A stretch of DNA of 64,000 bases from Stercorarius parasiticus (GCA_013396915.1 VWZL01001934.1:531146-595145); one strand, 5' to 3'; positions 24,801 through 35,838 are shown, counted from the stretch's first letter. Numbers and translations: made by a program. Notes: generated by a model not told the origin, from the sequence alone.

Positions 24801-27346
24801 AGATCCATGTCTTGGCCCTCCTGGAGCAGCGTGTCTTCTAGGGCTACAGAAGGAAAGGGTGTTTTTTAGCTGAGAGGATGCTGAAGTGTGAGAGGTGTTT
24901 ACGCAGGAGGTGAGCACAGTGGTGCGAGATTTGTGTGGAGGGAGGGAATGGAAGTTGTGACACGCAGAGGTGTTTGAAATACCAGTTTACTGCACGGGGG
25001 GATGTTGTCTGGCGGGCTGTCCTACTTGGTTTTTTTTTCCTGTTACTTTTTTGGCTTTCTGAAAGAGAAGCAAGCCTCACCTGGAAATGGTGTTGCTTAT
25101 GTATGAAGAACCTGTGAGCTCAGCTCTCCCAGCAGGCCCACGAGCTTCCTGCCGCAGACGGATGTGTGGGTGCTGCTGCTGTTTCTGAAACAGAAACCAT
25201 CCTCTGCTCAGCTTTCTTCCCACACGTGATGAGAACAAGACCAATCCTTGCTCCAAGGCAGTGCTGTGTAGCTGGAGATCATTGTGTTACAGCTCCTCAT
25301 CTCCTTCTTATGAAGGTCTTTAGTTGTAGGGAGGGAAGACTTAAAGGAAGCGGGGTAATTTCGCTAGTTCTTTTCCCTTCCCCACCTTTGGGGTCACTAG
25401 AAGATGCTGTGCCACTGCACGTTGCAGAGAAGCTCAGCTGCTGTGTGTTGTCATGTCACTGCAATCGACGCAGAACCCAGGCAGCCCACGCAATCCCTGC
25501 TAAAAGGGGAAGGAACACCTTTCCTCCGCAGACAGTGGGGTGACTGGGACTGCTGGGGTGTGCTCGGGGACGAAGGGAGTAGGATCTTTCTGAAGAAATA
25601 AAGCAGGCGCTGGAGATGCTCCCTGGAGGTGTGTGATACCAAAGGCATATGAGGGGCAGCCAGGACTGGCTTGAATCCTGATGGGCGAGCCTGGACTGTG
25701 ACTTGGGATACTTCAGTGGCGCTTAAAACAAGGGTCAAAACATTCTTTATGTGGGGAAATGCTTGCTTCCTTCTGAACCACCCAGCTGGCGCAAAGTGCA
25801 TGGCACTGGGAACAACTGGTAGTACTAGGAACAGTAGAGGAATGCTAGAAGCTAGGCTTTCTGGGAACTATGGGTTTAATAATAATAATGATGTACCTAT
25901 ATTCAGGAGCAGGCTTATATTAAGAAATCATGGTGGTATCATTCTTTCCTGAGTGACGGGCGCTGAACTCTCTGATGAGGTTTGTAGCTTGACTTGCCAT
26001 CAGTAGTCACTGCGGGCTGTTACACAGCACAACACTGCTGATAGCGCGAGGGCAGGACGCCAGACAGAACTTCCTAATCCCTTTAAGTTTTACAAGGGCA
26101 CTTCCTAAGCTGTTTTCTCTGTTTTTCCAGGTCCGAAGAATGGTTGGGGCTCTAGTTGCAGTTGGCCAGGGAAAACTAGCACCTCATCATATAAAGGAGT
26201 TACTGGAGATAAAAGATTCACGAGCTTTTCCATCGAATGCCATGGCTCCGCCATCTGGACTCTTTCTAAAATCAGTGGAATATAACGAAGCAGGTAGGTG
26301 AATGCAGAGAATGGCATTTGTTTTGTAGGAGTCAGATCTGATACTGAAGGGAGCAGTAACACCCACAGGCTGACCTATGGCTCACAGCTTTGTTCATTGA
26401 CACCCACGTCGTAGTGAATGCCCCAGACTGTAGAGGTGTTCGCAGCAGTTATGGAAAAATTGTGTTATTTTTTTTCCTGGTAGATATCCTCTGCTTACTT
26501 TCAGGATAGTAAAAGAGAAGTTGTGTTGACACTGACTTTGAGTTCTCACGTGAATGATACTTTAAATTTTCATAAATTCTTGTTCGGTCCCCTGACCATG
26601 TATAAAGACCAACTCTGCTGTGATATCTAGGCGTTACAGATCCCTTTCTGTTCACTCGCTTCTCTCTTGGTGTTCATGAGAGGATTGTACAGTCTGGAGA
26701 ACAGAGAGCAGATGAGCCTTTTGCTTATATGGTGGCTCTCTTAATTTAACAGCATCTGATCTAAACTATTTCATTTTTTTAGCTTAAAAACAAAAAAAAA
26801 AGGGGAACAGGGCTAAATTTACAGAAGATAGCAAATGGATGTCTTGGAAGTTGGACATCCCTGCTAGGGATAGCAGGTATTTAAAGCTGCAAGGATTAAT
26901 CCGTCTCTGATTAATCCGGTGCCTGTGAAATGTGGATACAAAGGACTGTCCACCACACTGCAGACCTCCTCCAGGCTGCCTTGTCTCTGCCAGACCACAG
27001 GTGGGCTTCGAGCGTGCCGTCTCCTGCAGCAGCAGCGCTCACACTGGGGCTTAAGGAAGACGGAAGGGAAGGGGAAGCAACAAAGAGCAGTGGAAGGAGC
27101 TTGAATGGAGTTCTGAGCCCTTGGCCTGGCCTTGAAAAGGCAGCTGCTGCGTTCTGGGTTGGGCCCTCTCCAATGGAGCTTTTTCTAAGGGTTCTGTGCC
27201 AGTGTGGAAGGAGCCCAGGTGCAAAACGAAGAGCACAGGTTCTGAGTGCTTTCACGTGGTTTCAGTGCCATCTTTTTCCCTAAGTCAGTGTTTTCTTGGT
27301 TTTTTTCCTCTCAGATTTGGACACTACAGTTGCCCCAGCAGAATAG
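883..27346 (+). CDS. PUSL1: tRNA pseudouridine synthase-like 1 (5' partial, coding exons 2-8)
   Basis: Coding exons: 883-940, 8156-8343, 15788-15937, 18127-18300, 22569-22623, 26131-26293 and 27315-27346 (stop TAG 27344-27346). All junctions are GT-AG and all phases agree, giving 272 residues plus one base of a split codon. The protein is a TruA-family pseudouridine synthase, which isomerises uridine in RNA. Exon 3 carries the catalytic-aspartate motif RTDTGVHAL. Other family blocks visible are [53 protein letters not shown] and the C-terminal [13 protein letters not shown]. Exon 1, which should encode the N-terminal strand (about 26 residues in human), is not found and probably lies left of the window. 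The family is about 300 residues, so the rest is full length. In human PUSL1 abuts INTS11 tail to tail, whereas here a GPCR gene lies between them. The introns are very large compared with the roughly 3-kb human gene. Confidence 0.96.
941..8155. other. PUSL1 intron 2
   Basis: 7.2 kb of AT-rich intron with no supported exon. A T-run lies at 5021-5030. A short stretch at 4880-4918, reading like the GGGTAAAGTGCTTAA...CCTCAGTTTCCCC part of an antisense MIR element, is too short to be certain. Confidence 0.8.
8344..15787. other. PUSL1 intron 3
   Basis: 7.4 kb of intron without a recognisable exon. It holds a CR1 fragment at 15030-15422. The open frames here translate to nothing recognised. Confidence 0.8.
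15030..15422 (+). repeat. CR1 LINE 3' fragment, sense
   Basis: It begins with the typical CR1 phrase (CATTCGACCTGGAGAAGAGG) and continues through AGGAAGAAATTTTTTAGAATG and GGTGGTGAGACACTGGCCCA. It ends with AAGGTCCCTTCCAACCCAAA and the short ATTCTATGGTTCTAT tail that marks CR1 3' ends in birds. It is 5'-truncated and lies in PUSL1 intron 3. Confidence 0.92.
15938..18126. other. PUSL1 intron 4
   Basis: 2.2 kb of intron. A T-run is near 16405 and an imperfect repetition of a TAATACACATTA-like word occurs at 17170-17205. No other feature is supported. Confidence 0.8.
18301..22568. other. PUSL1 intron 5
   Basis: 4.3 kb of intron. It holds an antisense CR1 fragment (21450-21890), a T-run at 20522-20536 and a TTTG-repeat stretch at 22030-22048. 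No exon is recognised. Confidence 0.8.
21450..21890 (-). repeat. CR1 LINE 3' fragment, antisense
   Basis: CACAGAATTGTCGAGGTTGG at the left is the reverse of the CR1 3' end. It is followed by the usual reversed blocks: AAGTCCAACCGTCAACC, CCTCCAGGGATGGTGATCCC, CTGGGCAGCCTGTTCCAATG and GAAGAAATTTTTCCTAATGT. The right (5') end is diverged, so that boundary is approximate. Confidence 0.92.
22624..26130. other. PUSL1 intron 6
   Basis: 3.5 kb of intron with no recognised exon. A cluster of short inverted repeats lies at 23531-23635 (see findings). The 125-codon open frame at 25166-25543 resembles nothing known and is regarded as chance. Confidence 0.8.
26294..27314. other. PUSL1 intron 7
   Basis: 1.0 kb of intron between the last two coding exons. 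An A-run lies at 26791-26801. Overlapping open frames on both strands at 26911-27283 show no family resemblance. Confidence 0.75.
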
Positions 27347-27442
27347 CAGCTCTGTGAGATACAGCCGTGTCTGAAAGGACTGTTGTGGATTTGGGATGGA
27401 GGTTTGCCAAGTGCTCTTTATGCAATACATGGTCTTGGTCTC

Positions 27443-27448
27443 AATAAA
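27443..27448 (+). terminator. PUSL1: PUSL1 poly(A) signal AATAAA
   Basis: AATAAA lies 97 bases after the PUSL1 stop codon, giving a short 3' UTR. A GT-rich stretch follows within about 150 bases. This is the first canonical signal after the stop. Confidence 0.75.
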
Positions 27449-28540
27449 AATCATTGACTGGGACTGTAGGCATCTGCCTATTGTTTATTCTTGCCCTCTG
27501 AGATTGCCAAAGGGAAAGGAAGAACAACTCCATGCTGCTTTCAGATAACTGTGTTTATTTCTTTTTTTCTGAAATTCTGGTGTGTGTGTCTCAAACAGGA
27601 GGGGGAAGGAGTGGGGGTTGGGTTTTTTGGTTTCGTTGTTCGTTGGGATTTTTTTCTCCTTCTGTGGTGCATGTGGGAGGGATACAGGCTTAGAACGGAG
27701 GAGAATGTAGCACTCCCTCTCTGCCCCTCTCCTCTGTAACCCTGGCTTTGTACAGCAAACTGCAAGGGGCAACTGTTACTGTTTGACACGGTAACTTACA
27801 GAAACAGCCTTTGAAAATACTCGCTGTTTCCTTTCCTCATCAGCAGTCACTCTCTTGCTGAACTGTAGTGGTGTTTACGTGATCCTGTTCCCTGGTACAA
27901 AGTCATGTCTGTTGCACTTAGAATGTGGCGTGTTACAGGGGAAAGTTCCTTTGAGGTCACTTAAAACCTGTTTTAATGGTCGCAGCCTGGCCTGGTGGCA
28001 CAGGAACAACTGTACGAGTGAGTCAGCCTCAGCTTGCAATGAAGCACTTTCGGTGGTGACATGAAATGAAGCTTTGGGTGTTGGAGGCTCTGCACCAGAA
28101 GGTGGCTGCCACGCTGTTGCTGGGCCTTCGTTTGCTTGTTGCCACCTTCTGCTCTGCCATAGCTGTTGGTGCAGCAGTGCTGCAGGTCGTGCTGGAGTCT
28201 GTCAGTGATCTAAGGGCGTGTGAATCATAGTGCAGAGCAGGGAGCAGAGAGAACTCTCTTTTTTCTTTCCCTTTATTTTTTTTTAAACCACTCTAACCTT
28301 GGGTTTTGCCTGCTTGCCCCAGCAGTAAGATACCCATTGGGTAACTTGTGTTTTTTTCTTCATGAATGACATCAGAATCTCTGTCTGTTTTGGTTATAAA
28401 ATGGCTGTTAGAGTGCTAGGTTACAGGAAAAGAGGATGAGAATTTTGACTTCTGAAGTTCACAGAAGCAGCAATACCTGGTTTAAACACTCCTGCGGTGG
28501 AAGCAATGTGCAGCTGAGATGCCTGATATCACCATAATCA

Positions 28541-28620
28541 ATCTCCCCTTTGTCCACGAGAGGAGGAGAAGAATGACAGAGAAAGCCAGTTTGTCAGAGC
28601 AGGCAGCCCGCTTGATCAGG
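28541..28620 (+). other. Possible noncoding first exon of the GPCR gene
   Basis: This purine-rich segment ends in CTTGATCAG directly before a good splice donor, GTAAGA, at 28621. No clear acceptor precedes it, so it would suit a first exon with an undefined left edge. It is inferred only from the donor and its position upstream of the receptor. Confidence 0.25.
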
Positions 28621-29634
28621 TAAGAGGATATTCTCTGTTATGTGGTAATTCAAAGTGATATAGACTATAATTTTCAGATAAATAAAGGAAGAATCTTAAT
28701 AACCCCTTGAGAGACTGTGGAGTTTCCACTCCCTGTTTGCACGGTGGAGAGCCACAAGGTCAGCAGAGGGGCAGGCAGCGGTTCTTTTTGACCTCTCTTA
28801 AGGTCACCCTTGCCTTTGGCAGTAGGGATTGAGTTAGTGAGTGCTCCTCATGTAGCATGGGAGGACAGCCCATTCCTAGGTGTCCCCTCATGAGAAGTGA
28901 CACATCTCTTCCCTACTTGGTTCCAGGCGGCAGTTTTGTCAGAGACCTGCTTTTGACAGTGTGGGAAGGAAAGGCAAGACGCTTCTGGTTACCCTCTCCC
29001 TTCCCGTGGAGCGTGCCGACTGCTAGCTGCTTTATTCCCTCGAGGACTAATTCCCAAAGACGACGACAGAGCTTTGGAGGAGTCCTGGGTCTCTACCATG
29101 GAAAACGAGAGCTGAAGCTGCTGTGGGACGTGTTTGTGCTTTCCTGGTACAGCTTTGCTGGGTAAGAACCCAGAGGCGGGGGCGCTGTAAGGTGCTGCAT
29201 CGACACCAGCAGTGGGGCTTGTCCATCTGCGTTCCAAACTTTAACATGCCCGTATGGTTTTAGACAGCGGTTTTGCCTCAAAGGGAATGGCAGCAATGTC
29301 TTGCTCTTCCTTGCATTGAGGGGAAGTGAGATGCAGCTGCAGGCCCCTTTCAGAGCGTCTCAGACCGAAGCACTGGTACCTGGTTCCAGAGGGTCCGCTG
29401 GTGGGACTGGAGGGCAGGGCGGGCTGAGCTGGTCACGGGTGGCTTTGGGTGGGAGTGTTGTGCCTCCCTCCTGCAGTGGGTACATGGAGAGAACTGAAGC
29501 ACACGCTGTGCCGGCTGGGTGCTGTGCTCTCTCCCCCGTTCTGGGGGAGGGATGCTTCGCTGGCGGGGCAAGTGCTGTGTCTGGGATCCGAGTGACAGCT
29601 TTTCATCTCTGCTTCCTGTGGTTTCTCTCTGCAG

Positions 29635-29798
29635 AGCAACGTGGGAGACTCTGCAGGGTGTCTTGCAGCGCAGCCTGCTCTGGTGTTAAAACTCTACACA
29701 GAAGAGCTTAGCAGTGACCTCCTTGTTGTGAGGACTCTTTGGAGAGGCCGGTGTACTCATCTGCAGCCTTTGCACGAGAGATGATGGTCTGAGCTCTG
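29635..29798 (+). other. Possible noncoding 5' exon of the GPCR gene
   Basis: A strong acceptor (pyrimidine tract, then CTCTCTGCAG ending at 29634) is followed 164 bases later by a strong donor, GTGAGT, starting at 29799. The segment has stops in the relevant frames, so it would be untranslated. The next plausible acceptor is CCTTACAG ending at 31998, just upstream of the receptor start codon. Confidence 0.35.
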
Positions 29799-32186
29799 GT
29801 GAGTTAACTTTCTGACTGAATTTGTTATGAGTCTTTACAGAGCAGAAAACCAAACCAAATACTAGTGCTGTTCGGGTGTTAATCAAGCAACTGCTACTGC
29901 CGGCTCAGGTATCGCAGTGTGGGCTTTTAGTTTGGTGTGTCTGGGTTTTTTTAATAGTCGCCGTGCAAAAATACCTGCTATTGATGTTTCTGTAAATGTT
30001 TCCCAATTTCTGGTTACCATAAAAACCTATTGGGTTTTCGGGCTCATTATCAAATCCAGTAAGTGGGCGACCCGGGTTTGCCCACCCAGGCAGTGGTGTA
30101 GAAGCAGACCGATGGCTAACTGCAGGCAGCACAAAGAACTGCTGGGGGTTTTTGCTTTGTTTTTTAACTCCCAGAGCAACTGTTAAAAATAACCTAGAGA
30201 CATTTAATTAAAGAACACACTCTCTTAGCATCATAAAATCTACCATCAGTAGAGAAACTTCCTTACAAAGTCCTTGTCCGAATCATTTATTTGGGGTCCA
30301 TCATTAATATTTGTTACTTATTACAAAGGATTATTTAGCATTCTTTTCCTTTTTATGTTGCATTACTAATTCTTTTCAGTTGATTCAATTTGGACACCCA
30401 GTGCACGGGGAGATCTGTTTCTCTGATTGTTGGACAGTGATGCTTTAAAACTAAAACTAGAAAAACCTCACACTTGACCGGAGTTCAAAGACTCAACTTG
30501 GTTTTATATGAAAACATTTCTAATAATTTAATGAACTCAAAATCCACTGGAAACTTTGTCTGCTTTTCTGTGGTTTTGTAAATCAAATACCTTTGCACAG
30601 AAACAGAAGTTCAGTGGTGCTTTTTGGTTGTTCGGAAGAAGTTACACCGCCCTCAAACAAACAAAAGCCCAACAAAGTAACTCTGGGGAAGCAAAGCTGG
30701 ATTTGGAATTTAATTAGACTCCATATGTTTAAAATGGTAGATAACTAAATAGTACATTACTATAAGATACCGAAGTGGCTAGACACTTGGAAAGCATCTG
30801 TTCAGTCGTAGACTGTCACTTCTATTACCTTTCACAGGGGATTAAAATAATTTCAAACAGATTGATGTACGTAGTGGGGTCCTGCAGTGTCTGTGTAACT
30901 GGTTGGAACTGGGTTGAAGACCGACTTGTAAAATACTCCACGTCAGGGATTTATTATTTCCCCACCACCACTCCTTACTCCTCCTGGAGTTGAGCTCAGA
31001 TGGATTGATGTTACTTGATGGGCTGCATCTAGGGACGATGAGCGTTAGTGGGACATGTGTCACTGTGACAACCTTCACCTCTCACTGACCAGCAGCTGAG
31101 GTGTCAGCATTGCCCACTGGCCACTCTGAAGAACATGAGACCTAAAGTGGATCGTGTTTCAGCTGGGGAGGGATTTAGGGGATTCAGTGAGACTAAAGGT
31201 GCTGAAAGGAACCGACATTAGTGTGGTATTGTGGTGTGAGCAGCTTCTGTGCCTGTGTGAGGCCTGGGGCCCTACTGCCAGGGGGCTGAGTGGCATCAGT
31301 TTCAGGGAGTCCTTGAGCCAGACGCATTTTGCCATTCCCCAGCAGTCAATCAGCATTGAGCGTAAGGAACTCTTGTGTCCAGCTTCTACAGAATCTGGGG
31401 ATAATGTATGTGCTGCTTGGAAAAATGCCTTTTGTTTGTTTTGGAGCTGTGACCCGATAGTGTCAGAGACATGCTTACTGGGCTTGTCTGGTGAGAAACA
31501 GTAGATAACCTGTCCCCTTTGCCATCCAGATTCTACAGCCTCTGCCTTATCTTTCCCCAGTTGCAACACTCTACTTTGAACCTAGAAAAGAGAGATTTTC
31601 GGTGGCTCTTGCTCTGGCAAAACTCTGAGATAAAGGTTGTTTTAAGTCTTACGCTGCTTAAAGTTATGGCCATTATTGATTGTCCTGTGTGTCTGTACAG
31701 TCCCTCTGCTGTTGGGTGAAGGACCCATGTAAGCAGCGATGTAGACTTGCCTACTTAAAGCGAAACCATTTTTTTCCTTTCTAATGTTCCAGTTACCATC
31801 TCGGGTGCTTTTGACTTCGTTAGGTAAACAACTCTTGGGAGGAAGTGCAATTTCAGAGTTTCCTTTGGAAAGTACCCAACAAGCTACCTCTGTTAATTCA
31901 GTATTGTCATCTTGTGATGATTTTAGAGCCAGTAACTAATCTGTCTACTGTGTAAACCTAAAATGCCTGTGTTTTAAAAGATTAATTCTCCCTTACAGCA
32001 ACACCGCTTTCCATCTAAATATCCTGAGCACCAACCTCTGAACCACGGTCTCCGCCAGCTGTAACATCACTCAGTTGTGCAGCTTCAGCTCTTTCCCACT
32101 GGAGATGAACTAGAACTCGAGAACCTCCTGAGGTAAGGGATGGCTTAAGACATTTATCACGTGTCAGATATCCACCAGCAGAAATC

Positions 32187-33248
32187 ATGGCAGGGCTTTC
32201 CTGGACTGAAGAAGGCTCTAATGACACAGTTGCCAATGCCAGTTCAGAATTCAGCTTGGAAGCAGACTTCCAGTATTCCTTGTTTACTGTCATCTACAGC
32301 ATTGTCTTTGTGCTGGGACTGGTAGAAAATGTCTTGGCTCTGTACCTGCTGTCCTGCAGAGTGACGCACACCTCTTATTCCTACGTGTACCTGATTAATC
32401 TGGCTCTGGTAGACACCTTGTTTGTTTGTGTGTTGCCGTTTAAAATTCATTATCACCTGAATCGGAACAATTGGATCTTTGGTGACATGGCTTGTAGGGT
32501 AACTGGGACTCTGTACTACATCAACATTTATCTAAGCATTGCCTTTTTCACCTGCATTTGTGTGGATCGTTACATCGCGGTGTTGCACCCCTTCGCGTAC
32601 ATCCAGATCAAAGTCATCCATTACGTGATGGTGGTCATGGTCCTTTGGGTGGTCGCCCTAAGTGTCACGGTTCCACTTATCCTTGGAGGTCCCCTCCACA
32701 ACAGTGGCGCGAGGAACACGACAGCATGTTTTGAGAACTTTGCTACGAGTAGCTGGACTTACCGCATGGCACCGTACAACATCCTGGCCTTAGTTTTTGG
32801 GTTTGTGATCCCATTTTCCATCATTCTGATCAGCTACCCTCTCATTGCGAAGAGGATCTCCCAGATCAAGTACAGCATTCGCAAGAGGAAGGCCCTGACC
32901 ACTATCTACATCATCTTGCTCATTTGTACTTTGTGCTTTCTCCCCTATCACCTCACCCACTTGCTTCACTTTTTAATGAGAATCCAGGTCATCCAGAATG
33001 AGTCATTTACCAACCTCATCTACAAAATGCGAAGGGTCACCTTAGCCCTGGTGAGCTTCAACTGTTGCCTGAATCCTCTCTTGTACTACTTCACCTCCTC
33101 CGGCAAGCGATGGCGCTGCAACTTCAAGCTCAGATTCAGGTCTAAAATAGTGTACACAATCTGCGACCAGAAATTCAGGGAGTCCTCCTATGTTTATAAA
33201 GTACAAGAGGGACATAGAAATAAAACCCGCAGAGATGGGATCAACTGA
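32187..33248 (+). CDS. Class A G protein-coupled receptor, nucleotide/lysolipid-receptor type (P2Y/LPA/PAF-like)
   Basis: An uninterrupted 353-residue receptor with seven membrane segments. Class A landmarks are present: N48 in TM1, D76 in TM2, C103 paired with C181 in loop 2, D127-R128-Y129 at the end of TM3, W154 in TM4, P209 in TM5, CFLPYH (P253) in TM6 and NPLLY (N296-Y300) in TM7. N12, N17 and N177 are glycosylation sequons. FTCICVDRYIAVLHPF, FVCVLPFKI and the N-terminal FQYSLFTVIYSIVFVLG resemble LPAR4/6, P2RY10, GPR20 and PAF-receptor sequences, the delta group of rhodopsin-like receptors. The exact subfamily and ligand cannot be named by eye. The ATG at 32187 is the first in frame. 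An acceptor at 31998 suggests that the 5' UTR is spliced. The gene lies between PUSL1 and INTS11, which are adjacent in human, so it is absent from that place in mammals. Confidence 0.93.
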   Translation: MAGLSWTEEGSNDTVANASSEFSLEADFQYSLFTVIYSIVFVLGLVENVLALYLLSCRVTHTSYSYVYLINLALVDTLFVCVLPFKIHYHLNRNNWIFGDMACRVTGTLYYINIYLSIAFFTCICVDRYIAVLHPFAYIQIKVIHYVMVVMVLWVVALSVTVPLILGGPLHNSGARNTTACFENFATSSWTYRMAPYNILALVFGFVIPFSIILISYPLIAKRISQIKYSIRKRKALTTIYIILLICTLCFLPYHLTHLLHFLMRIQVIQNESFTNLIYKMRRVTLALVSFNCCLNPLLYYFTSSGKRWRCNFKLRFRSKIVYTICDQKFRESSYVYKVQEGHRNKTRRDGIN

Positions 33249-35738
33249 GTTACTTCAAGTAAGTACAATATTCCTCTTTCCGACTGTTGCTTTGAAAACA
33301 AACCCGTGAAGCCTTCCATTCTTTCCTACAGTGGCTGTCATATCAAGGCAACACTGGGGGGAAGTACCAAACAGATACGTATTTTTATTAGCCAACTTGG
33401 GCGGTCTCTGGGGGAGCTGTATTCTCTGACAGTGCTAGACACCACGTGGGGAAACATCAGTGTGCATGAACGCAGAATGGTTTGATCTCCTTTGGTTTAA
33501 TTTTGGGGTTGGTAGGAGAACACAGGGCTCTTCTCTGAAAGCGGTACAGCCTGGGAAAGGGTTACTTGAAGGAAACCAGCCTCCTAATTGACAGTAATCT
33601 GCGAGTGGATGTGGGCAGCCCTGCTTGGCTTTTCCCTATTTTGGAGGGGCTCCTGTGTTTTCTCTCTGGGGCACACCGTGGCCAGCTGGGCTCCCAGACC
33701 GCTCCCTGCCCACATTCCACGGCCAAATAAGGGCTTCTCCTCCCTCCCTGCGCATGGAGGGACTGGCATCCCGAGGAAGGGTTCAGTGCAGGGTTTCCAG
33801 CATCGCTTGCCTATGGATTCAAGCTGGACATCTGTTAATGCAATTCTAGAAGATAATAGATGCAAGTATTTATCAGTCAGTTAACCCTGTGTGGTGGGTA
33901 AAACATGCTCCTCTCCTCACACCGTTACTGCAGGAGTTGCACAACTCCTTAGGCGGTGCCAGCCTGGCCAAATGTAAAAGCTCTCTTCAGCCACTGTGCT
34001 TATGTCACAAAATGTGCCTGACTGTTTCACCCCTTCTCTTGTATTAACAGAACCACACAGCTTCTGAGAACTCCCACTTTCCACCCTGTGAAACATGAGA
34101 CTTCAGCGAGAATTTATCGGTTCCTGGGTTATATCAGAGTCACCAGAAAACCACTGGCCTGGCTGACAAACCTCCTTTGAAGCCAAGGGTTTACTTAAGA
34201 GGATGCGACTTTTGGTAACGGATACACAGAACTTGCTGTTGTGTTCCTTCCCACACCACCCCCAAACTTTAGAGAGGGACAGATGCTGTTGGCCTGCAGG
34301 CACGCAAAGCTGCTGAGAACAGAAGGGAAATTGCCACAGACTTGGTTTACAGGGACCGAGGTTTGCTGGACCGTGGCAACGTGCTACATCAGTATTTCCA
34401 CTTCCAAATGTGCACAAAGTCCCACTGCGACCTGGCACACTCAGCGGGTGGTCAGAGTTCCAAGGTTATGCTGGGCTACTGGATGTGGAACAAGAACTGA
34501 CCAGGGAGCTTAAAGGCGGGAGTGGGATTATTGTGGCAGAATGGGGCAGGGAGAGAAATGATGGTGTCTCTCTGATGTGTAACTTCTCTTTGCACCACAA
34601 TGGACGTTGCAGCTTCTGCCCCTATTCAGCCAGTTTGCTGATGGCAGCCAATGCCACAGTCTGCTCTCTGGTCAAGGACAGGAGGTAAGAGGTTTGGAAA
34701 AAAAGATGCGTGGGTGTAAGGGGATGTTAGGGTCTTGGTTTGTGGGGGGAAAAAAAGAGCATTATGATGGTAAGTGAGGGTCTTGAATTTGGGAGGCTGT
34801 ATTGATCAGTTAAAGCCCATCACTAAACCACTTTAGCCATCGGAGCTGTACACAGCAAGCAAACCAAAAGCAGGTCTGAAGTTATTTTAATAGAGCTAAA
34901 GCTTTGTCATAGATGGCTCGTGTGGGTGCAGTATTACACGTGTTGGGATGGGCCTGACTTGCGTTATTGCTCTGTGCAGTTTGAATCCTGTTGAATGGAC
35001 ACCTGTTACTAACGCTGGGTCAGCCACTGCCCTTTCTGCCTCCTTGTGTTTTGCTCTTAGCTTGGAGGAGCTGTTTAAATATTGGTGAGAAAACCTACTC
35101 AAACTTTTCTAAAATATTGAAAATAATGATTCCTGTGTTCCTCTGCTGGACTGGGCTTGGTAAGAGAAGCGCAGATCCTTGCAGTTGTGAAATGAAGCTG
35201 ATGAGAGCCTCTGAGGGAGTATTAGGACAAATTTATCCTTTATCTTTCATGAGATACTGCTATTTTTGTCCCGTTTATAGGCTATAGAAAAACTTCCCAG
35301 CACCGGAGGGGCTATTCTTTCCCACTAAGCACAATTTTTATGGAAATTTTAAGGAAAACTTTTATTAGAGACTCCGTGGAGGAGCACAGCTTTCCTGGAG
35401 GCTGGTCAGCCGTCACTGAGGGCAGTCAGGGTACTTACACTGCTGGGTGAATAGCATCTTTGGGGCTTTGCACTTTTTCCTCTGTTATACTTTGCATTTT
35501 AATTGTGAAGCTTTAAAAGCTCCTTGTTTAGCTCCACACTGCTGAAGTTTTAAGGGAAGTGAGCTGTGGGAGGGGAGGAATCCTGAGTGTCTTTTACCTT
35601 ATTGTGTGAGCAACTCAAAGCTTGTTCCTCGGGACTGGAAAAAACAGGCTGTAACGGCTCCCGGACAGGCTGCCGATGGGGGAGATGCCGGTACTGCTGA
35701 GCAGTGTACGCTGCCACTGCAGCAACTGGACAAACACT
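33249..35738. other. GPCR 3' region and convergent intergenic DNA
   Basis: 2.5 kb with no recognised coding exon. It may be a long GPCR 3' UTR, since no AATAAA occurs on the plus strand until 35790 (ATTAAA at 35750). A donor-like CAAGTAAGT directly follows the GPCR stop (33257-33265), so a spliced 3' UTR is possible. No repeats were identified. Confidence 0.5.
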
Positions 35739-35746
35739 GTAACTCC

Positions 35747-35752
35747 TTTATT
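35747..35752 (-). terminator. INTS11: INTS11 poly(A) signal
   Basis: Plus-strand TTTATT, read as AATAAA on the minus strand, lies 87 bases after the INTS11 stop. The run TTTATTAAA also gives ATTAAA on the plus strand at 35750-35755, so one 9-base word could serve both converging genes. Confidence 0.7.
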
Positions 35753-35838
35753 AAACAAAACCAGAAAAAGACATTGACTACGTAAACAAAATAAAATCTA
35801 ATCTCTCTGAACCAGCGCTGTGCCTGCTGCTCTGTGGC

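Larger units (their letters stand above)
27449..31998. other. Intergenic region and putative 5' region of the GPCR gene
   Basis: 4.5 kb between the PUSL1 poly(A) signal and the GPCR coding exon. No coding exon was recognised. It contains two stretches that look like noncoding 5' exons (about 28541-28620 and 29635-29798). No interspersed repeat was identified by eye. Confidence 0.6.

Noticed and set aside
25166..25543. 125-codon plus-strand open frame in PUSL1 intron 6
   Set aside because: No family resemblance, no splice context, and its length is within chance expectation for the window.
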